From: Micavibrio sp.
Lineage (GTDB): Bacteria; Pseudomonadota; Alphaproteobacteria; Micavibrionales; Micavibrionaceae
NCBI GenBank assembly: GCA_030824965.1
Contig: JAPJQV010000002.1
Span: 1 to 64,000 of the forward strand
DNA: 64,000 bases
Reading direction: 5' to 3'
Shown: in pieces, positions 1-6,333 of the stretch
Position numbering within the stretch: the stretch's first letter is position 1
Layout: each line of letters begins with the position of its first letter
The notes under the pieces: model-generated
The model's database searches: none
The model's input: only the letters and a program-made list of their open reading frames with translations
Told to the model about the DNA's origin: nothing
Program-made: the position numbers and the translations under genes

Positions 1-88
1 CGCCGCCCCCGCCCCCGCCGCCATAAAATTTACGCGGCTCTTTTTTCTCTTTGGTTTTTGAAACGGGTTTTTTCTTTGCTTTTGCCAT
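1..88 (-). CDS. N-terminal fragment of a Lys-rich protein (runs off left edge)
   Basis: Only the first 29 codons lie in the window; the gene continues beyond position 1. The peptide starts MAKAKKKPVSKTKEKKEP and passes from residue 23 into a run of glycines encoded by GGC/GGG. A weak GGA lies a few bases before the ATG. A basic start followed by a low-complexity linker is compatible with the cytoplasmic tail of a membrane protein or with a basic DNA/RNA-binding protein, but nothing identifies the family. No stop codon interrupts the frame. Confidence 0.5.
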   Translation of the reverse strand, partial: MAKAKKKPVSKTKEKKEPRKFYGGGGGGG

Positions 89-165
89 TTATGTCCAACA
101 GAAATGACCAAGCAAATGTTCCAGTTACTCGACGTCCGGTCTTAAGGTTACAGTATGCGCATCTA

Positions 166-190
166 AATAAAAAAACGGCCATAAAGACCG
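166..190 (-). terminator. Rho-independent terminator of the 126-aa gene
   Basis: Read on the minus strand, CGGTC-TTTAT-GGCCG forms a 5-bp stem (one G-T pair) directly after the stop codon at 198 and is followed by seven T and further T-rich sequence. It ends the gene at 198-578. Confidence 0.65.
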
Positions 191-197
191 ATTTCTT

Positions 198-578
198 TTA
201 TTCTTCAAAATACAAATCTATTCCCTCTTTATCATAAAAATCTTTGCGAAAATTCAAAAAAGCATTTTTAATCAGATTGATATCTATATTCTTAGATTTT
301 ATACGAACATTGTATGATTTGTGAAACTCTCTTTCATATCCCTCAATTTTACCCTCTCCCTCCGCTGTAGTAATTAGATAATTAAATCCTTCTATATGCG
401 GCAGGCCATACGGCTCTATATAAAAAGGAACGCCATTTACGAATTGCATATTCTTAGATAATTGAGCAATCCCCATTTTTTTATGCGCCTCAGGGTCATA
501 TTTTAAGCTCGATACCAAAGTTTTAATTTTATTACGCCATTCAGGATCAAAAGGGTCTTGCATAGGAAAATCTAACAT
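198..578 (-). CDS. Hypothetical protein, 126 aa
   Basis: A complete ORF with its own downstream terminator and visibly AT-rich codon use compared with its neighbours. There is no signal peptide or membrane segment. The protein is charged and aromatic, with NMQFVNGVPFYIEPYG near residues 43-58 and an acidic C-terminus (IDLYFEE). I do not recognise the family. It follows tRNA-Lys on the same strand but is separated from it by a terminator, so it probably has its own promoter just upstream of 578. AT-rich singletons beside a tRNA are often acquired, but I see no integrase or duplicated tRNA end here. Confidence 0.6.
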   Translation of the reverse strand: MLDFPMQDPFDPEWRNKIKTLVSSLKYDPEAHKKMGIAQLSKNMQFVNGVPFYIEPYGLPHIEGFNYLITTAEGEGKIEGYEREFHKSYNVRIKSKNIDINLIKNAFLNFRKDFYDKEGIDLYFEE

Positions 579-590
579 GAGAGTGCAATT

Positions 591-625
591 TTTTAAAAAT
601 AAAAAACCCGGCCTTAAAGACCGGG
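591..625 (-). terminator. Terminator behind tRNA-Lys
   Basis: On the minus strand CCCGG and CCGGG (607-625) pair around CTTTAAG-type sequence with one internal mismatch, followed by TTTTTTATTTTT (591-606). It lies 18 bp beyond the tRNA 3' end. Confidence 0.65.
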
Positions 626-642
626 CAATTTATCAGTTAAAA

Positions 643-718
643 TGGTGACTGCGGTGGGATTCGAACCCACGGCCACCTGATTAAAAGTCAAGTGCTCTAC
701 CAGCTGAGCTACGCAGTC
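643..718 (-). tRNA. tRNA-Lys (anticodon TTT)
   Basis: A 76-nt cloverleaf on the minus strand. The acceptor stem GACTGCG pairs with CGCAGTC, followed by discriminator A and an encoded CCA. The D arm is GCTC...GAGC, the anticodon stem CTTGA/TCAGG carries the loop CTTTTAA with anticodon TTT, and the T arm is GTGGG TTCGAAT CCCAC. All arms pair; it reads AAA/AAG lysine codons. A T-rich hairpin terminator follows. Confidence 0.97.
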
Positions 719-806
719 ATCCGTGCTCTGGAGTGCGGCTAAAATATGAATCTTGAGGCCCTACGTCAAGCAGAGAATGAGGTTTTCCTAAACTTATTAT
801 TGAAGC

Positions 807-1301
807 CTATAAAAGCTTTGTTTTCAGGGCTTTTTCAGTTGCCGGCGTCACAAAATCGCCGATATTGCCCTCCAGCGAGACAATTTCTTTGATAAAAGAC
901 GAGGAAACGAACTGCCATTTATCGGAAGCCATCAGGAAAACCGTCTCGATTTCGGGGGCCAAACGGGCATTCATGCCCGTCATCTGGAACTCATATTCGA
1001 AATCCGAGACAGCTCTCAGGCCCCTGATTATACAATTCGCTTTCTTTTCGCGGGCATATTGGACCAGAAGCGTATCGAAGGTTTCGACCGTGATCTTGCC
1101 CTCAAAGCCTTCCAGTGTTGCAATATCGGCTTTTACCAGCTCTATACGCTCGGCAGCCGTAAAGAACGGTTTTTTGCGGTCGTTGGAAGCGATGGCAATA
1201 ATAAGATGGTCAACCATACGGCTGGCCCGTTTGATAATATGTAAGTGGCCTTTCGTTATAGGATCGAAAGTGCCCGGGTAGATGCCGATACGAGTGGTCA
1301 T
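807..1301 (-). CDS. coaD: Phosphopantetheine adenylyltransferase CoaD
   Basis: 164 aa, the usual length of bacterial CoaD. It transfers AMP from ATP to 4'-phosphopantetheine, giving dephospho-CoA, the penultimate step of coenzyme A synthesis in the cytoplasm. The nucleotidyltransferase T/HxGH signature is present as YPGTFDPITKGH (residues 8-19), where His of GH is the transition-state ligand, and the C-terminal VSSSFIKEI motif is also present. It is transcribed divergently from the RlmI-like methyltransferase gene; only about 55 bp separate the two starts. No operon partner follows before tRNA-Lys. Confidence 0.96.
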   Translation of the reverse strand: MTTRIGIYPGTFDPITKGHLHIIKRASRMVDHLIIAIASNDRKKPFFTAAERIELVKADIATLEGFEGKITVETFDTLLVQYAREKKANCIIRGLRAVSDFEYEFQMTGMNARLAPEIETVFLMASDKWQFVSSSFIKEIVSLEGNIGDFVTPATEKALKTKLL

Positions 1302-1357
1302 GGTCTTCTCTGTTGTGTATAAACAATCGTTTACAGATTAACCGCTTAGAGCCGAAT

Positions 1358-2257
1358 ATGAAACCCGAAATCGCCCCTTCCATTCAGACGCTGATTGCCG
1401 AGCCGTGGAAAGACTATGTCCTGTTGGATAGCGGCATGGGACGTAAATTGGAACGATACGGCAAGGTCGTCGTCAACCGGCCCGAACCGCAAGCCTTGTG
1501 GTCGCCTGCCCTGCCGGAGAGCGAATGGCAGAAAGCCGATGCCATGTTCGATAACACAAGTGGGGATTCGGACGGCGATGTCGGGCGGTGGAAAATTAAT
1601 TCCAAAATATCGGACCAATGGAATGTAAGTTGGAACGATATCACTTTCGTTTGCCGCCTTATGTCGTTTCGTCACATGGGATTATTTCCCGAGCAAATGA
1701 CACACTGGAAATGGATTTCCGACCAAATCAAAGATGCTGGCCGACCCCTTAAAATTTTGAACCTGTTTGCCTATACGGGCGCGGCCTCTCTGGCTGCGGC
1801 CAAAGCCGGGGCGCAAGTCACGCATCTGGATGCTTCTAAAAAGGCCATCCAATGGGCAAAAGACAATCAATCCGCCAGCAATTTAGGCGACAAACCGATT
1901 AAATGGATTTGCGACGATGCAAAAGCTTTTGTAGCGCGCGAACTGCGCCGCGGCAATACTTATGACGGCATCATTCTCGATCCGCCGAAATTCGGGCGCG
2001 GACCTGATGGCGAAAGATGGTTATTGGAAGACGATCTTTTAGAATTCACCAGCAATTGCGCGAAGCTGTTATCACCCGATGCCAAATTTATGATTTTAAC
2101 CGCCTATGCGATGCGCATTTCGTCCATGTCGATTGCCAATGTATTGCACGATGCGACAACCGGTGGAGTTATCGATCATGGCGAACTTCTGATCAAACAG
2201 GAAAATGGCGAACGATATCTCTCTACTTCTCTTTATGCTCGGTGGACCAATGGCTGA
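1358..2257 (+). CDS. Class I SAM-dependent RNA methyltransferase, RlmI-like
   Basis: 299 aa from the ATG at 1358; an in-frame TTG at 1313 would add 15 residues but is less likely. The Rossmann methyltransferase motif I is ILNLFAYTGAASLAAAKAG and motif IV is LDPPKFGRG, the signature of RlmI/RlmK-type m5C methyltransferases of 23S rRNA. The N-terminal part is not the full PUA domain of E. coli RlmI, so the exact target base cannot be stated. It overlaps the next RNA methyltransferase gene by 8 bp and the two are probably translated in tandem, suggesting an RNA-modification operon. Confidence 0.85.
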   Translation: MKPEIAPSIQTLIAEPWKDYVLLDSGMGRKLERYGKVVVNRPEPQALWSPALPESEWQKADAMFDNTSGDSDGDVGRWKINSKISDQWNVSWNDITFVCRLMSFRHMGLFPEQMTHWKWISDQIKDAGRPLKILNLFAYTGAASLAAAKAGAQVTHLDASKKAIQWAKDNQSASNLGDKPIKWICDDAKAFVARELRRGNTYDGIILDPPKFGRGPDGERWLLEDDLLEFTSNCAKLLSPDAKFMILTAYAMRISSMSIANVLHDATTGGVIDHGELLIKQENGERYLSTSLYARWTNG

Positions 2258-3044
2258 TGTAAAGCTCATCACATCGACCGCCAATCCGACCATCAAGGAA
2301 ATCAAAGCGCTTGAAATGCGCAAGCGGCGCAAGGAAACGGGCCTATTCGTTGCCGAAGGGCTTCGTACCATCATAGAGGGAATGGAATTAAACGCGGAGC
2401 TGGAAACGCTTGTTTTCTCGTCGGACGTCAAGGACCGCCCTGACGTACTACGCGCCGCGCAATATGCGAAAAATGCGATCGAAGTAAATGATATGGTGCT
2501 TGAAAAAATATCGCGCAAAGAGAACCCGCAAAGCGTGATCGGTGTCTTCAAACAGAAATTGCAAAACCTTTCCTCTGTTACGCCCGATGGGATATGGGTC
2601 GTATTGGAAGAAGTGCGCGACCCGGGCAATCTCGGCACGATTATCCGCACCATTGATAGCGTTGGTGCGAAAGGCGTCATCCTGATCGGCAATTGTTGTG
2701 ATCCTTATTCCTTTGAAAGCGTGCGCGCCACGATGGGATCGATTTTCTTGGTGCCGATCATCACCGCGTCCCGCGATGAATTTATCGCATGGAGTAAAGA
2801 CTGGCCGGGGCAAATTTACGGCACGACACTGCAAGACTCAGTCGATTACCGCGAAGCGCAATATCATCCACCTATTCTTCTTATCATGGGCAACGAACAA
2901 GCGGGCATGACAAACGAGCTTCGTGATATTTGCACCTCACTTATACGGCTGCCTATGAAGGGTCGCGCAGATTCTCTTAACCTGTCCATCGCGACGGGCA
3001 TTATGCTCTATATGATAGAAGACCGGCTGACGGAACGAAAATAG
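2250..3044 (+). CDS. TrmH/SpoU-family RNA 2'-O-methyltransferase
   Basis: 264 aa from the ATG at 2250, chosen because GGTGGA lies just upstream and because it gives an 8-bp overlap with the preceding gene. The N-terminal substrate-binding segment (TANPTIKEIKALEMRKRR) and the SPOUT knot motifs are clear: motif 1 LEEVRDPGNLGTIIRT with the catalytic Arg-type NxGxxxR pattern, motif 2 ILLIMGNEQAGM and motif 3 RLPMKGRADSLNLSIA. It methylates the ribose of an rRNA or tRNA nucleotide with SAM. The last codons overlap a stress-type promoter for the next gene. Confidence 0.92.
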   Translation: MADVKLITSTANPTIKEIKALEMRKRRKETGLFVAEGLRTIIEGMELNAELETLVFSSDVKDRPDVLRAAQYAKNAIEVNDMVLEKISRKENPQSVIGVFKQKLQNLSSVTPDGIWVVLEEVRDPGNLGTIIRTIDSVGAKGVILIGNCCDPYSFESVRATMGSIFLVPIITASRDEFIAWSKDWPGQIYGTTLQDSVDYREAQYHPPILLIMGNEQAGMTNELRDICTSLIRLPMKGRADSLNLSIATGIMLYMIEDRLTERK

Positions 3045-3056
3045 CCTTTTTTCGTT
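3033..3056 (+). promoter_or_regulatory. EcfG-type (general stress sigma) promoter 1
   Basis: GGAAC at 3032-3036 and CGTT at 3053-3056 are separated by exactly 16 bases, the published alphaproteobacterial EcfG consensus (GGAAC-N16/17-CGTT). The -35 lies inside the last codons of the upstream methyltransferase gene. Transcription would start near 3063, about 25 bases before the small gene at 3089. Confidence 0.7.
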
Positions 3057-3079
3057 GGTTAAATGAGAATTTTAACCAA
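3055..3079 (+). promoter_or_regulatory. Inverted repeat over promoter -10 and leader of the 47-aa gene
   Basis: TTGGTTAAA (3055-3063) and TTTAACCAA (3071-3079) form a perfect 9-bp inverted repeat with a 7-base centre. It overlaps the CGTT of the EcfG-type promoter on the left and touches the AAGGGA ribosome binding site on the right. It could be an operator, an RNA hairpin limiting translation, or the terminator stem of the upstream gene; it lacks a T-run. Confidence 0.45.
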
Positions 3080-3088
3080 GGGAAACAA

Positions 3089-3232
3089 ATGCAGAAACAA
3101 TTTCAAAATAATGGCGGTACACCTGACGGACCTAATACTCCGGGCAATCCAGACATTCCTTCAATGCCGGATGTCGAAGTGCCTCAGGTAGACGATCCGC
3201 AGATTCCCGGCCAGGATCCGACCAGGGCCTGA
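3089..3232 (+). CDS. Small Pro/Asp-rich hydrophilic protein, 47 aa
   Basis: ATG at 3089 is preceded by a strong AAGGGA ribosome binding site, and the frame ends at a TGA at 3230-3232, just before a perfect terminator palindrome. The sequence is almost wholly made of P, D, N, G, Q and T, with repeated PxxPxxPDxP-type spacing (PGNPDIPSMPDVEVPQV) and no hydrophobic core, so it is probably disordered. An exact EcfG-type promoter precedes it, predicting induction in the general stress response. The family is not recognised; it resembles hydrophilins in composition only. Confidence 0.7.
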   Translation: MQKQFQNNGGTPDGPNTPGNPDIPSMPDVEVPQVDDPQIPGQDPTRA

Positions 3233-3254
3233 TTTATCGAGAGCTTCTCCAGTG

Positions 3255-3286
3255 CAAACGCGCCCCTGTTAACAGGGGCGCGTTTG
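3255..3286. terminator. Perfect 32-bp palindromic terminator
   Basis: CAAACGCGCCCCTGTT is followed at once by its exact reverse complement. The GC-rich core (GCGCCCCTG/CAGGGGCGC) flanked by AAA/TTT makes a strong intrinsic terminator usable in both directions. Confidence 0.85.
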
Positions 3287-3367
3287 TTATGTCGTCATTA
3301 AGATATTTCAAGCCAGAAAATGGTTAATTTGGATAAACGCATAGCAGCTATTTAGGCTTTTATTTCA

Positions 3368-3392
3368 GGAACACTATCCTTCTTCAGTCGTT
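3368..3392 (+). promoter_or_regulatory. EcfG-type (general stress sigma) promoter 2
   Basis: GGAAC (3368-3372) and CGTT (3389-3392) are spaced by exactly 16 bases, matching the EcfG consensus with no mismatch. A start near 3400 leaves a leader of about 45 bases before the ribosome binding site TAAGGAG of the 64-aa gene at 3445. It is the second exact match within 340 bp. Confidence 0.75.
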
Positions 3393-3444
3393 GGGAAAGT
3401 CCTAACTACTACAACTTAAATCAAGACAACTTAAGGAGACTATT

Positions 3445-3639
3445 ATGCCTAACCGTGATCAAGACCAACGACGTAGTCAGCAATCCAACCAACAAAGCGA
3501 CCTACGCCAGGCAGGTCAGCGCAATGAGCGTTCAGACCTGAACGATCAGGCGACAGATAAAAATAAAAGAACACAGCAAGCAGGTTCTTCTTCTGAAAGC
3601 AATTGGGATCAGACAGATCGTAAATCATCCGACATGTAA
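3445..3639 (+). CDS. Small Gln/Asp/Arg-rich hydrophilic protein, 64 aa
   Basis: The ATG is preceded by TAAGGAGACTATT, an excellent ribosome binding site. The product is extremely hydrophilic: Q, D, R, N, S, K and T make up nearly all of it, with an RDQDQRRSQQSNQQSD start and no residue stretch that could form a hydrophobic core. That composition fits a disordered hydrophilin or stress protectant; no conserved domain is recognised. It has an exact EcfG-type promoter and is followed 54 bp later by a similar 64-aa gene with an equally good ribosome binding site, probably on the same transcript. Confidence 0.75.
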   Translation: MPNRDQDQRRSQQSNQQSDLRQAGQRNERSDLNDQATDKNKRTQQAGSSSESNWDQTDRKSSDM

Positions 3640-3693
3640 TCGGACTTTCATTCAAAAATTCACCTGACTAAAACAAACAAAGGAGATTATCCA

Positions 3694-3888
3694 ATGCCAC
3701 GCAATAACAACCCAGAAGGTCATAACCAATATACAAATAAAAGCCGTTCTTCTTCGGATACTTCGTCCGAGCAACGTTCAGCTTCTTCTTCGTCTTCTTC
3801 GGACCGCCAGCACTCACATCCGGCGCGCTCTGAAAGCGACGGTCGTCACCAAAATCAGGGACGTCCATCTAATTCCGACCGCTCATAA
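3694..3888 (+). CDS. Small Ser-rich hydrophilic protein, 64 aa
   Basis: ATG at 3694 with AAAGGAGATTATCC upstream. The protein is 64 aa, like its upstream neighbour, and begins with a related MPxxxx start (MPRNNNPEGHNQ). The centre is a serine tract (SASSSSSSD) and the rest is N, R, H, Q and D, so it is likely disordered. A strong terminator follows the stop. It probably shares the EcfG-driven transcript starting near 3400. The two 64-aa proteins may descend from one ancestor, but the low complexity makes that hard to judge. Confidence 0.72.
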   Translation: MPRNNNPEGHNQYTNKSRSSSDTSSEQRSASSSSSSDRQHSHPARSESDGRHQNQGRPSNSDRS

Positions 3889-3908
3889 TAAAAGCGCAGG
3901 ATAAAGAT

Positions 3909-3931
3909 CCTCCGGGCATTTTGCCCGGAGG
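3909..3931 (+). terminator. Intrinsic terminator of the 3445-3888 transcript
   Basis: CCTCCGGGC and GCCCGGAGG pair around ATTTT, followed by CTTCTTGCATTT. It closes the two-gene small-protein transcript. Confidence 0.8.
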
Positions 3932-3963
3932 CTTCTTGCATTTAACTTAAAAGGAAATTTAAA

Positions 3964-4119
3964 ATGACGAATAAAGCGAAAGAAGGACAGGATAGGAACG
4001 AATATTCAGCATCCGATGCCAATAAAAACAATCAGAAAGAAAATGCCCACCCCCCAGGAAAAAAACCGCATGAAGGGAAAGACCCGATGAGCGGTAATAA
4101 AGATAACCTGCAGGGTTAG
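3964..4119 (+). CDS. Small Lys/Asn-rich hydrophilic protein, 51 aa
   Basis: ATG at 3964 is preceded by AAAAGGAAATTTAAA. The 51 residues are dominated by K, N, D, G, E and Q (KNNQKENAHPPGKKPHEGKD), with no hydrophobic segment. It is the fourth such gene in one kilobase. It lies after the terminator of the previous pair and no EcfG-type promoter is visible directly in front, so it may rely on readthrough or on an unseen promoter. Its last 4 bp overlap the end of the convergent lipoprotein gene. Confidence 0.65.
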   Translation: MTNKAKEGQDRNEYSASDANKNNQKENAHPPGKKPHEGKDPMSGNKDNLQG

Positions 4120-4319
4120 AAATAGAACTCGCAATTCAGTTCCTGCATTTTGCGCTTTAAAAAAGCCGCATTCTCTTTGTTATGCGGTTCTTGAATTGCA
4201 TAATGGCGACAAAGTTCCTGCACACTACGCGTATTAACGGACGTAAGCGGACAGGTATCGGGTTGCGCCGTTTGACACGCTGTTAAAACAATAAGCATGA
4301 GTGGAAAAATTAGTCTCAT
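4116..4319 (-). CDS. Small lipoprotein, 67 aa
   Basis: The start MRLIFPLMLIVLTAC is a signal peptide ending in a clear lipobox (LTAC, Cys at residue 15), so the mature part should be lipid-anchored in the cell envelope. The mature protein has three more cysteines and ends in a charged helix-like segment (KENAAFLKRKMQELNC). Start and the stop of the upstream membrane gene share ATGA, so the two are translationally coupled. It is co-transcribed from the divergent region holding two LexA boxes, which makes it a candidate SOS gene. The family is unknown. Confidence 0.7.
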   Translation of the reverse strand: MRLIFPLMLIVLTACQTAQPDTCPLTSVNTRSVQELCRHYAIQEPHNKENAAFLKRKMQELNCEFYF

Positions 4320-4792
4320 ATCATCGGCTTTTTTTCTTTGAGGCAATCTAGCGCAGACGAAACCATCCATAAATGCTGGATATGCGCAAACTGGTTCATG
4401 TCAATATCACGCTTGTGATCATAGCGCATAGTGCCGACATTTATCCGGGTTGATTCAGAAAAACTACGCGAAAGCCATGGGTCGTATTCGCGGGTCGTAA
4501 TAACCAAAAAACCGTTTTTCTCGAGTGGTATATCCGCATTTCCATCAATAGAGCGCTCGAAACCTGTTTCGATATTTTGAGAGCGAATGGCATCTTCCAT
4601 GGTTAAGGGCATAAGGATTTGTCCATTTTGCTCGACGCGTTTATTCAGGCATGTCTGCAGTTCGGCCTCATGGGCACTACGAAGGGCATTAACCGTAGCC
4701 TGTTCAATCTCTCCCATTCCACGATCAATATCTGCCTCAACCGCCAATAAGAGCGACAAACCTGCCACTATTTTCCATTTATGACTCAACAT
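4316..4792 (-). CDS. Membrane-anchored or secreted protein of unknown function, 158 aa
   Basis: Start chosen at the ATG at 4792, which has TAGGATTG at a suitable distance; a TTG 15 bases earlier is possible. The N-terminus (WKIVAGLSLLLAVEA) is a single hydrophobic helix, either an uncleaved anchor or a signal peptide. The remainder is soluble, with two cysteines (LQTCLNKR and ALDCLKEK) likely outside the cytoplasm. It overlaps the lipoprotein gene by 4 bp. The upstream intergenic region, shared with a divergent gene, carries two LexA boxes; the nearer lies about 60 bp before this start. No family recognised. Confidence 0.68.
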   Translation of the reverse strand: MLSHKWKIVAGLSLLLAVEADIDRGMGEIEQATVNALRSAHEAELQTCLNKRVEQNGQILMPLTMEDAIRSQNIETGFERSIDGNADIPLEKNGFLVITTREYDPWLSRSFSESTRINVGTMRYDHKRDIDMNQFAHIQHLWMVSSALDCLKEKKPMI

Positions 4793-4852
4793 AACAATCC
4801 TACCCAAAAATTATTTTTTACATATTATTGCATAATTCGCAATGCAAATAAT

Positions 4853-4867
4853 GTTCTTTTTTTGTTC
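4853..4867 (-). promoter_or_regulatory. LexA box 1 (GTTC-N7-GTTC)
   Basis: GTTC at 4853-4856 and 4864-4867 separated by seven T residues. This is the exact direct-repeat operator of alphaproteobacterial LexA, read on the minus strand as GAAC-N7-GAAC. It is placed to control the membrane protein/lipoprotein pair. Confidence 0.7.
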
Positions 4868-4903
4868 TTAGCAATTGACATGCTGATCTCAACTTAATAT
4901 AAA

Positions 4904-4918
4904 GAACATATTAGGAAC
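4904..4918 (+). promoter_or_regulatory. LexA box 2 (GAAC-N7-GAAC)
   Basis: GAAC at 4904-4907 and 4915-4918, spaced by exactly seven bases and ending 19 bp before the ATG at 4938. Together with box 1 it gives a two-operator divergent promoter region. Confidence 0.75.
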
Positions 4919-4937
4919 ATTATAAAAGGAAATGAAC

Positions 4938-5195
4938 ATGAATGATATCGAAACATTAGACCTCTTTCCCTCGCTTCCTGTCTTCCGGCCTTTTTCCTAT
5001 TCAGGCGCCAAGAAAAAAGAATTCGCCGCCATCGATCCATATCAGGAATTTTTCGATTATCTAGTGACGCAAGGCAAAGCTACGGCGGAAGCCTGGGATA
5101 TGGTCTGGGAAAATCCACGGCGATCTGCGCAGATTGGGATGAAACTCGCAGCCCATCGTATCGAGCCCAACACCGGATTTGCGCTGGCATCCTGA
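4938..5195 (+). CDS. Putative SOS-regulated protein of unknown function, 85 aa
   Basis: Two ATGs are possible (4932 and 4938); 4938 has the better spacing from AAAAGGAAA. The protein is soluble, without membrane segments, rich in aromatic residues (LFPSLPVFRPFSYSG) and ends in a helical region (GKATAEAWDMVWENPRRSAQIG). A LexA box lies immediately upstream, so LexA repression and DNA-damage induction are predicted. I do not recognise the family. Small SOS proteins in this class include division inhibitors such as SidA and DidA, but those are membrane peptides and this is not. Confidence 0.7.
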   Translation: MNDIETLDLFPSLPVFRPFSYSGAKKKEFAAIDPYQEFFDYLVTQGKATAEAWDMVWENPRRSAQIGMKLAAHRIEPNTGFALAS

Positions 5196-5306
5196 TCATT
5201 GAAACGATGCATTCTTATCTGTTTAAACCTCCGAGATCCCGTAAAATACCGAAATTTGTTTGGGTTCTTCGCATGCTCTGCGGCAGAAATTAAATTTGTA
5301 TGCAAA

Positions 5307-5334
5307 AAGGCGCAGATAATATCTTCTGCGCCTT
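5307..5334. terminator. Bidirectional terminator
   Basis: AAGGCGCAGA pairs with TCTGCGCCTT over 10 bp with an 8-base loop, with T-rich sequence on both sides. It serves the gene at 4938 and the convergent ECF sigma gene. Confidence 0.8.
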
Positions 5335-5353
5335 CTTTTATGCCTTTGATATA

Positions 5354-5869
5354 TTAAGCCGCAGCGGAATAACGTTCTGCAATTCCTGCATTCGGGCCCA
5401 TCAAATTAACGATATTTTCGCGGGCACGGGAAAGACGTGAGCGCACTGTACCAAGCTGGATGCCAAGTTCATCGGCAACTTCCTGATAGGAAAGACCGTT
5501 GACGCAAATCATGGTGATGATTTCGCGGTGATTGGCCGGAAGCTCCATCATGCGTTCCTGAACTTTATGCCAGTCGGCCGTCGCTTCCTGTGTCGCGTCG
5601 ACAGCGCGGGCGTTGATATAAGGTTCCGGATCGAACTGGGTATCGTAACGGACATTCTTGTTATGCTTGGTCACGAACAGGTTGAACATAATCTTGGAAG
5701 CCCAGCCGAAGAAATTGCTGCCGGTGTCAAATAGATGCTGCTTCTCGAGGGCGCGAACGATGGTAGAGTGAAGCAAATCTTCAGCTTCCGCGGCATTCCC
5801 TTTGGTCAGTTTAAGAGCGAAAAGATTAAGGCCTTTTTGGTGGGTCAGAATGTCGTTTGAGGTGATCAT
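5354..5869 (-). CDS. ECF-family RNA polymerase sigma factor
   Basis: 171 aa with sigma region 2 at about residues 10-75 (AAEAEDLLHSTIVRALE and FFGWASKIMFNLFV) and region 4 at about 105-155 (LPANHREIITMICVNGLSYQEVADELG then GTVRSRLSRARE). Start ATG has AAGGAGCAAAAA upstream. No anti-sigma gene, nepR or phyR lies beside it, so its control is not visible. Region 4 and length resemble EcfG (ECF15) proteins, the general stress sigma of this class, and the EcfG-type promoters 2-3 kb away make that tempting, but identity is not proven. No EcfG motif is seen in front of the gene itself. Confidence 0.88.
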   Translation of the reverse strand: MITSNDILTHQKGLNLFALKLTKGNAAEAEDLLHSTIVRALEKQHLFDTGSNFFGWASKIMFNLFVTKHNKNVRYDTQFDPEPYINARAVDATQEATADWHKVQERMMELPANHREIITMICVNGLSYQEVADELGIQLGTVRSRLSRARENIVNLMGPNAGIAERYSAAA

Positions 5870-6120
5870 TTTTTGCTCCTTGGGATGTCGAATATGAGAA
5901 GGAACATAGAAACCGAGTGTAACTTGCTGATATCGCTTAAGTTTCGGAACGGAAAAGTTTTGTAACGATTGTGTAACAAGAATTATTCATCTTTTGCCCA
6001 AATTTTGTATCTATTCAGACCATAAAGGCGTAGACTTGTATTATCGCTGTTATTGAGCCGTCCTTTAAGCCCGGTAGGAACGTGACTTTAGTTCACTGTA
6101 CTCTCACAGAAAGGTTTGGC

Positions 6121-6333
6121 ATGCAGATATATCATGGAAAAATTATCGTTTTTTGTACTCAGGCCTCGGCGGGTGTCGTCAGCGATTCCTCCGGCAAGAA
6201 CTACACTTTTTATACCCATGACTGGATGGAACACCCTTCCGAGCTTCAAAAAGACATCCCGGTTGAATTCAGCGTCACTGGCGGACGCGCCGTGAAAGTC
6301 TCAAAATCAGCCGGGCTTAGCAAATCGGCTTAA
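6121..6333 (+). CDS. Small OB-fold-like hypothetical protein, 70 aa
   Basis: Start at the ATG at 6121 with AGAAAGG upstream. The sequence pattern GKIIVFCTQASAGVVSDS, then YTFYTHDW, then PVEFSVTGGRAVKV resembles a five-stranded cold-shock-like or other OB-type domain (GxI.....G.I....G..Y.F...DW....V.F.V..G.A). It lacks the aromatic RNP motifs of true CspA, so nucleic acid binding is not assured. Its last 17 bp overlap the end of the convergent gene. The 250 bp upstream of it hold the ECF gene promoter region and no further ORF. Confidence 0.6.
   Translation: MQIYHGKIIVFCTQASAGVVSDSSGKNYTFYTHDWMEHPSELQKDIPVEFSVTGGRAVKVSKSAGLSKSA

Noticed and set aside
5208..5294. 28-codon plus-strand ORF after the 85-aa gene
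   Set aside because: No ribosome binding site, and it ends just before the bidirectional terminator; most likely 3' untranslated sequence.
5946..5970. GGAAC-N16-GATT upstream of the 70-aa gene
   Set aside because: The -10 is GATT instead of CGTT; not accepted as an EcfG-type promoter.
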